Assembly (NCBI GenBank): GCA_030673205.1
Contig: DAOVJP010000079.1
Coordinates: forward strand, 1 to 6,450
Direction of reading: 5' to 3'
DNA length: 6,450 nucleotides
Origin: Thermoplasmata archaeon
GTDB lineage: Archaea > Thermoplasmatota > Thermoplasmata > JAGHBH01
Each line of letters begins with the position of its first letter. Within the stretch, counting starts at the first letter, position 1. A model generated the notes under the pieces. The model was given only the letters and a program-made list of their open reading frames with translations. It ran no database searches and was not told the origin of the DNA. Both the position numbers and the translations under genes were made by a program. Shown here one piece after another: positions 6,101 through 6,450 of the stretch.

Positions 6101-6146
6101 ACGTGGGGCGGGTGAAAAAGAGTTGCCGAATCAATCGCCCGGATAG
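1..6146 (+). CDS. Giant modular FG-GAP/DNRLRE cell-surface protein, 5'-partial
   Basis: The frame is open from the left edge (first whole codon at nt 3) to TAG at 6144-6146, giving at least 2047 residues. The first in-frame start-like codon is GTG at 198, but it lies inside a repeat coding for the same TNGL motif as the codons upstream, so the start is outside the window. Order of parts: TNGL repeats (res 1-80), basic linker, hydrophobic helix (107-129), CBM9-like domain (134-305), beta-domain (319-435), second CBM9-like domain with a TSP3 insert (451-709), seven FG-GAP blades (765-1983) interrupted by three inserted modules, C-terminal helix (1994-2010) and an Arg/Lys tail. I counted about 23 NxS/T sequons in the ectodomain, which fits archaeal N-glycosylation. 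FG-GAP propellers and DNRLRE domains are known from extracellular proteins; a Ca-dependent adhesion or polymer-binding role is inference. No enzyme active site was recognised. The call as a surface protein is firm, the ligand unknown. Confidence 0.95.
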   Translation, partial: RTNGLTNGLTNGLGRTNGLTNGLTNGLGRTNGLTNGLTNGLGRTNGLTNGLTNGLGRTNGLTNGLVNGNGITNGLRAIRGGMTNGNGLTNGLRPLRPMALRKNLWKVALIPAVTTMLLLTVVFANVAYFPPMEGISIDGDFSDWDGIPQAETSTNQAPGFNPNVDITSTAVQSSGSWMRFFIKVSGNILMGEPSGRSDNFHIFIDSDGSNMTGYAILGIGADRMISIYGMDGAPRRSTLYTYNDPIYNDMPGWMVRGAVKSASIGDSLEVEVSKGLLGITDSSVVLFHSISGDGWEDFSDGATPASQPFLWASFQPAASPVCSEASNMFGTIILRAGSTNITMESIAFTQLGSSTNTGQATLEWAGQSVSAGVSNGLTTFLFPQGLTITQQENLSLVIRASPGTGDDGRTLGFTIGSALNIVVNHGIVSLRHLQPAPGTDRMGYVRSAPSSIIIDGAFEDWKGHYKRGDDVGDGTGQQALDITSFSLVTEEGQAKVYVSTGGEMLTGTLVAFSDRPDLKKDGGDGGDGGGGSADTNGTPIYDSDRDGIPDNIDTYPSDYDNDGIPDLQDMDDDGDGIPDGQDLWLGSFYLGSVTKRIPPGMDYLYAYFDIDNSTDTGFHLNYGSGMGVEYRLVVSGREGRVLSSILEEYTEGGWEERMEVAAEAGAREMEASLGLTDIGDPSDLRVFIMSTSWEGGEDSTSKLAALIGRGARSNEQPTIPWYTDANDQQDDTSIPSFQEIDPTEGATRGQDLGVVADGNGTTAGNDFGWNISWAGDVDNDGYDDIIVGAPGNNSDKGTAYIFLGWSGIDLGDLDASKANVTIDGTATSGHFGWDVSNAGDVNGDGYDDVVIGEPDNGTGAAYIFYCWDITHGTTYAYDTGDMNETFSKGESGDKFGASVSGVGDLDGNGYDDVVIGAPLNDSLNNDLVNAGAAYVVFGQSSSTAYTNVTSNTDTLGTTTNFANAQDADDSSAYATLAEEDKGGSGTRYATGSSTDSFADPANVEGGPNNLYSTISGGADGNYVSGSGYDNIGTGAITQVVIKMEYSVSSASSSDEIELDYLISGTPGATSYGYFAPTATSDTEITVDVTSDRSWTWADIGNLAVRCIYNREGGPDSWTISIDALYITIVAGANYKMDIEFTTINIPSGTPYKLDINYQANGEQFDVMVYNTSSSGWDDMGDLTSATMTTSTIDLYSNQYNGGEVRVRYVGKTESSDTSSSTLYVEYHRIISYPSVDIGVSLFGERAGDMFGTSVAGAGDTDGDNKDDFIVGAPGHDGLLGSRSGSGATYLYKGRSNWDSTRTVYFRPPMDGGTVNDVYIASGTNVAGSNNNGGTLMWVGYYNSVDYGIERGLISFADVTTIHNDASVVSGLLNLYCEGGTTSGDMDAYAHRITASWSESTATWNSMNTNLDSTILDTEVVTAIAGWHDWNISGLVEDWIDGTYSNYGVMLNASSSVEGGGSGNIDRAFTMMSPTLQKETAPYLKVIYTVPRPLYDDKYVGETASDLFGFSIGGCAFVGMSTSDMVVGAPGYDGSGSDTGRAYVYNEANSTCLEEANEPLDSISIIATNSFTSGYIALVDTGRLMAQSFTVSESGIIPFLLIAARDYGTDSTNGLDVAIYTDSGGIPGTRISSIENYDFPSGISTHMFVFSQSAFVEAGTYWIHCSNIDSSGNGYAMFILNNNPYAGGAAYYNSGAGWNLQGAGTPATSTDFYMAIYELRSYPTDTANKVAQSFKLDSTQCIFEIAVYARDLGTTNSASMTISIQADSAGAPDGTDIISATVDFSESSFEWKSATFTSASRLTKDTTYWIVLTNTDNEFMGYAIQYAWRDNPYSDGAMYVNPSTWNAVTDKDLAFLLITGPDIRITGEATGDQFGYSVSSAGDFSNDGNDDIIIGAPYNDNGTGSDGGAVYIFNGTDGSWSYPSTTYAWHANYTNYSSVSGENRGWSVGAGHGVKYTDKNCTLAGAPSNDTPGADAGAAYVLCCIVVPPSGISTFSSVLIPLVALLIFYHVNSGGKIPIWDWRKRKRRGEMKKRRGAGEKELPNQSPG
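321..389 (+). other. N-terminal hydrophobic helix: signal peptide or signal anchor
   Basis: After a basic stretch (LRKNLWK) comes a segment of about 23 mostly hydrophobic residues, beginning VALIPAVTTMLLL and ending in VVFANVAYF. The positive charges before it predict that the N-terminal repeat tract stays in the cytoplasm and that everything after nt 390 is exported. The AxVA-like end could be a signal peptidase site, but the helix is also long enough to stay as an anchor. I cannot decide between these from the sequence. Confidence 0.85.
402..917 (+). other. CBM9-like extracellular domain, first copy
   Basis: The domain opens with ISIDGDFSDWDGIP, the 'I-DG-x-F-x-DW' signature seen at the start of CBM9-like beta-sandwiches. 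It continues with a strand MRFFIKVSGNILMG, an Asp-rich loop in FHIFIDSDGSNMTGY and a late segment LEVEVSKGLLGITDSSVV. These match the second copy at 1353-2129 in the same order, which supports an internal duplication. CBM9-like domains often bind sugars or metal ions, but no binding residues can be assigned here, so the ligand is inference only. Confidence 0.6.
957..1307 (+). other. Beta-rich domain between the two CBM9-like copies
   Basis: About 117 residues with alternating hydrophobic strands: TIILRAGSTNITMESIAF, then a glycine/serine stretch, then FLFPQGLTITQQENLSLVIR, then TLGFTIGSALNIVV. The pattern resembles an immunoglobulin-like or jelly-roll beta-sandwich found as a spacer in surface proteins. 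I do not recognise a named family. It carries one cysteine near its start and two NxS/T sequons. A structural or spacer role is inferred from its position between homologous domains. Confidence 0.5.
1353..2129 (+). other. CBM9-like domain, second copy, with an internal Ca-binding insert
   Basis: It opens with SIIIDGAFEDWKGHY, matching the first copy's ISIDGDFSDWDG. The strand KVYVSTGGEMLTG matches FFIKVSGNILMG, and DYLYAYFDIDNSTDTGF matches NFHIFIDSDGSNMTGY. The tail MEASLGLTDIGDPSDLRV matches the first copy's LGITDSSVVLF segment. In the first copy the two middle strands are about six residues apart. Here they are separated by roughly 90 residues holding a Gly-rich linker and TSP3-like repeats (1563-1748). 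The domain therefore seems to have received an insertion in a loop. Confidence 0.55.
1563..1748 (+). other. Gly-rich linker plus thrombospondin-type-3-like Ca-binding repeats
   Basis: A DGGDGGDGGGGS linker (1563-1598) leads into three acidic repeats: DSDRDGIPDNID, DYDNDGIPDLQD and DDDGDGIPDGQD (1626-1748). The D-x-D-x-DGIPD-x-x-D pattern is the classic Ca-coordinating loop of type-3 thrombospondin repeats and of related bacterial and archaeal surface proteins. Six or more Asp per loop pair are in place, so calcium binding is very likely. A dockerin is less likely because the two 22-residue helical halves are missing. The linker includes a run of eight G (1587-1594). Confidence 0.88.
2295..2819 (+). 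other. FG-GAP propeller blades 1-3
   Basis: Three integrin-alpha-type FG-GAP repeats. Blade 1 (2295-2417) has DFGWNISWAGDVDNDGYDD then IIVGAPG. Blade 2 (2490-2603) has HFGWDVSNAGDVNGDGYDD then VVIGEPD. Blade 3 (2679-2819) has KFGASVSGVGDLDGNGYDD then VVIGAPL. Each has the FG corner, a complete D-x-D/N-x-D/N-G-x-x-D calcium loop and the GAP or GEP corner, followed by an A-Y-I/V-F strand. Blades 2 and 3 share 22 identical nucleotides over YDDVVIG (2538-2559 and 2730-2751), a sign of duplication or conversion. Confidence 0.95.
2820..3719 (+). other. Insertion 1 in the propeller (between blades 3 and 4)
   Basis: About 300 residues separate blade 3 from blade 4. The first 90 residues (2820-3089) are rich in Ser, Thr, Asp and Gly, with NFANAQDADDSSAYATLAEE as the most ordered phrase. 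Next is a beta-domain (3090-3389) with ITQVVIKMEYSVSS at its start, a TWADIGNLAVRCIYN strand and SIDALYITI at its end. A second beta-domain follows (3402-3692) with YKLDINYQANGEQFDVMVYN, an aromatic W-D-D-M-G-D-L turn, EVRVRYVGK and LYVEYHRI. Both look like small beta-sandwiches of the kind seen in phage-tail and archaeal surface proteins. I cannot name a family. Confidence 0.65.
3744..3884 (+). other. FG-GAP propeller blade 4
   Basis: MFGTSVAGAGDTDGDNKDD followed by FIVGAPG and ATYLYKGR. The Ca loop D-T-D-G-D-N-K-D-D has all the acidic positions, although the usual Gly before the last residues is Asn. It is preceded by a GERAGD segment, the usual lead strand into an FG corner, right after insertion 1. 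The DNRLRE insert begins directly after its last strand. Confidence 0.93.
3906..4469 (+). other. Insertion 2: DNRLRE (disaggregatase-related) domain
   Basis: About 188 residues with the family's ordered signature: an opening DVYIASGTNVAGSNNNGG, then LMWVGYYN, then RGLISFADVTTI, then a strand ending LLNLYCEGG, then ITASWSESTATWNSM, then WHDWNISGLVEDWIDG with NYGVML, and finally APYLKVIYT. The tryptophans of WSE-x-x-ATW and the V-x-x-W-x-x-G motif are all in place. DNRLRE domains occur in secreted archaeal and bacterial proteins, including relatives of Methanosarcina disaggregatase, and are generally taken as polysaccharide-associated modules. The domain looks intact and sits between blades 4 and 5. 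Confidence 0.88.
4515..4637 (+). other. FG-GAP propeller blade 5, without the calcium loop
   Basis: LFGFSIGGCAFVGMSTSDMV then VGAPGYDGSGSDTGRAYVYN. The FG corner, the GAP corner and the final AYVY strand are clear, and a GETASD lead strand precedes it. The position that holds D-x-D-x-D-G in blades 1-4 and 6 reads C-A-F-V-G-M-S-T-S-D, so only the last acidic residue remains. The blade fold is probably kept while calcium binding is lost. Confidence 0.88.
4680..5576 (+). other. Insertion 3: tandem pair of homologous beta-sandwich domains
   Basis: Two copies of one domain. Copy A (about 4680-5156) and copy B (5160-5576) align in order: MAQSFTVSESGIIPFLLIAARD with VAQSFKLDSTQCIFEIAVYARD in shorter form AQSF...ARD; LDVAIYTDSGGIPGT with MTISIQADSAGAPDGT; VEAGTYWIHCSNIDSSGNGY with LTKDTTYWIVLTNTDNEFMGY as x-TYWI-x-x-x-N-x-D; and NNPYAGGAAYYNSGAGWN with DNPYSDGAMYVNPSTWN. 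The last motif in each ends with an aromatic-rich FYMAIY or AFLLIT strand. The layout resembles 'choice-of-anchor'-type extracellular beta-sandwiches. The exact family and ligand are unknown. Confidence 0.72.
5613..5951 (+). other. FG-GAP propeller blades 6 and 7
   Basis: Blade 6 (5613-5744) reads QFGYSVSSAGDFSNDGNDD then IIIGAPYNDN and AVYIFNG, with a nearly standard Ca loop. Blade 7 (5826-5951) is degenerate: NRGWSVGAGHGVKYTDKNC then TLAGAPSND and AAYVLCC. In blade 7 the F of the FG corner is Arg and the calcium loop is gone, but the GAP corner and closing strand are kept. It completes the count at seven blades, the number in an integrin-alpha propeller. Confidence 0.87.
5982..6143 (+). other. 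C-terminal membrane anchor and basic cytoplasmic tail
   Basis: A Pro/Ser/Gly-rich spacer (VVPPSGIST) leads into a hydrophobic helix FSSVLIPLVALLIFYHV (5982-6032). After a short linker comes a strongly basic tail, WRKRKRRGEMKKRRG. The positive charge puts the tail on the cytoplasmic side, so the large ectodomain is outside. The Cys-Cys pair ending blade 7 (5946-5951) is about ten residues before the helix. A related 'x-FSSxLIP' helix plus Arg/Lys tail is common at the ends of archaeal surface proteins. Confidence 0.9.
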
Positions 6147-6179
6147 AACGACGTTCGCACCTAGAATATCAAATGATCA
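6147..6179. other. 33-bp convergent intergenic gap
   Basis: The stops of the two genes face each other across 33 bp. No T-rich run follows either stop and no strong hairpin is present. Only short palindromes (AACGACGTT at 6147-6155 and ATGATCAT at 6173-6180) can be seen, so no terminator is called. Confidence 0.8.
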
Positions 6180-6450
6180 TCACGCACTGCGCATATCTCT
6201 ACAAGAACGCATATGGGAGAACACCTCGTCCAGAGCGAAAAGGGAGTCCAGGACCATGGCCGCTATGTTACTGGCACTGTCCTTGATGTGCGCTATGGCC
6301 GTCCTCCCCTCCCCCCCCAGCAGTATCACATCCGATATGGCGGTATGAAGCCTCGCTTCCTGCCAAAGGAGATCCGGTATGCTGTCTTCAAGTTCCACCT
6401 CCACGACAACACCTCCCTCCCCTCCCTTCAAGGAGACATCGACCACGGCC
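6180..6450 (-). CDS. Conserved-looking hypothetical protein, C-terminal part (gene runs off the right edge)
   Basis: The minus-strand frame is open from the right edge to TGA at 6180-6182, with about 89 visible codons. A GTG at 6444-6446 is in frame, but the frame continues upstream of it and no start context can be judged, so the N-terminus is probably outside the window. The visible peptide alternates strands and helices: VDVSLKGGEGGVVVEVELED, a helix around LLWQEARLHTAISD, a VILLGGEGRTAIAH turn, then a long amphipathic helix (SASNIAAMVLDSLFALDEVF). It is soluble, with no signal or membrane segment. The GGEG-type glycine turns suggest a small-molecule or nucleotide enzyme fold, but I do not recognise the family. 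The run of eight C at 6311-6318 encodes the LLGGEG turn. The orientation is convergent to the surface-protein gene, so it is not in the same operon. Confidence 0.65.
   Translation of the reverse strand, partial: AVVDVSLKGGEGGVVVEVELEDSIPDLLWQEARLHTAISDVILLGGEGRTAIAHIKDSASNIAAMVLDSLFALDEVFSHMRSCRDMRSA

Noticed and set aside
5961..6143. PEF-CTERM or other archaeosortase sorting signal
   Set aside because: The helix and basic tail are present, but the PEF-type tripeptide is not (the sequence reads PPSGISTF), so a plain stop-transfer anchor is the safer reading.
6147..6179. Bidirectional terminator between the convergent genes
   Set aside because: Only very short palindromes and no T-rich run are present.
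6103..6348. Plus-strand open frame of 81 codons overlapping the end of the large gene
   Set aside because: It overlaps both the end of the surface-protein gene and the minus-strand gene, and its composition lacks any domain-like pattern.

Overview
The window is almost filled by one very long plus-strand gene. It is already open at the left edge and stops with TAG at 6144-6146. It encodes at least 2047 residues of a modular, membrane-anchored cell-surface protein. A second gene, on the minus strand, enters from the right edge and ends at 6180. The two genes converge across a 33-bp gap. All residue numbers below count from the codon at nt 3, because the true start lies outside the window.

The organism is most likely an archaeon of the Thermoplasmatota (Methanomassiliicoccales, DHVE2/Aciduliprofundum-like or MBG-D-like lineages). 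The main reason is the N-terminal tract of (R)TNGLTNGLTNGLG repeats placed just before a signal/anchor helix. I associate this tract, from memory, with surface proteins of that group. A giant FG-GAP/DNRLRE surface protein with a C-terminal helix and an Arg/Lys tail, and about 23 NxS/T sequons, fit an archaeal envelope protein. No phylogenetic marker is present, so the assignment is provisional.

Layout of the large gene: 42-bp in-frame tandem repeats (1-197) and a basic linker; hydrophobic helix (321-389); a CBM9-like 'IDGDFSDW' domain (402-917); a beta-rich domain (957-1307); a second CBM9-like domain (1353-2129) that carries a Gly-rich linker and a thrombospondin-type-3-like Ca-binding insert (1563-1748); then seven FG-GAP blades (2295-5951), enough for one complete seven-bladed integrin-alpha-like propeller; and a C-terminal helix with a cytoplasmic basic tail (5982-6143). 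The propeller is not contiguous. Three large modules sit at blade junctions: two beta-domains with a Ser/Thr/Asp-rich lead between blades 3 and 4, a DNRLRE (disaggregatase-related) domain between blades 4 and 5, and a tandem pair of homologous beta-sandwich domains between blades 5 and 6.

The predicted product is a Ca-dependent surface adhesin or recognition protein. Its ectodomain of about 1860 residues is tethered at the C-terminus and perhaps also at the N-terminus. The convergent neighbour shows no evident functional link.
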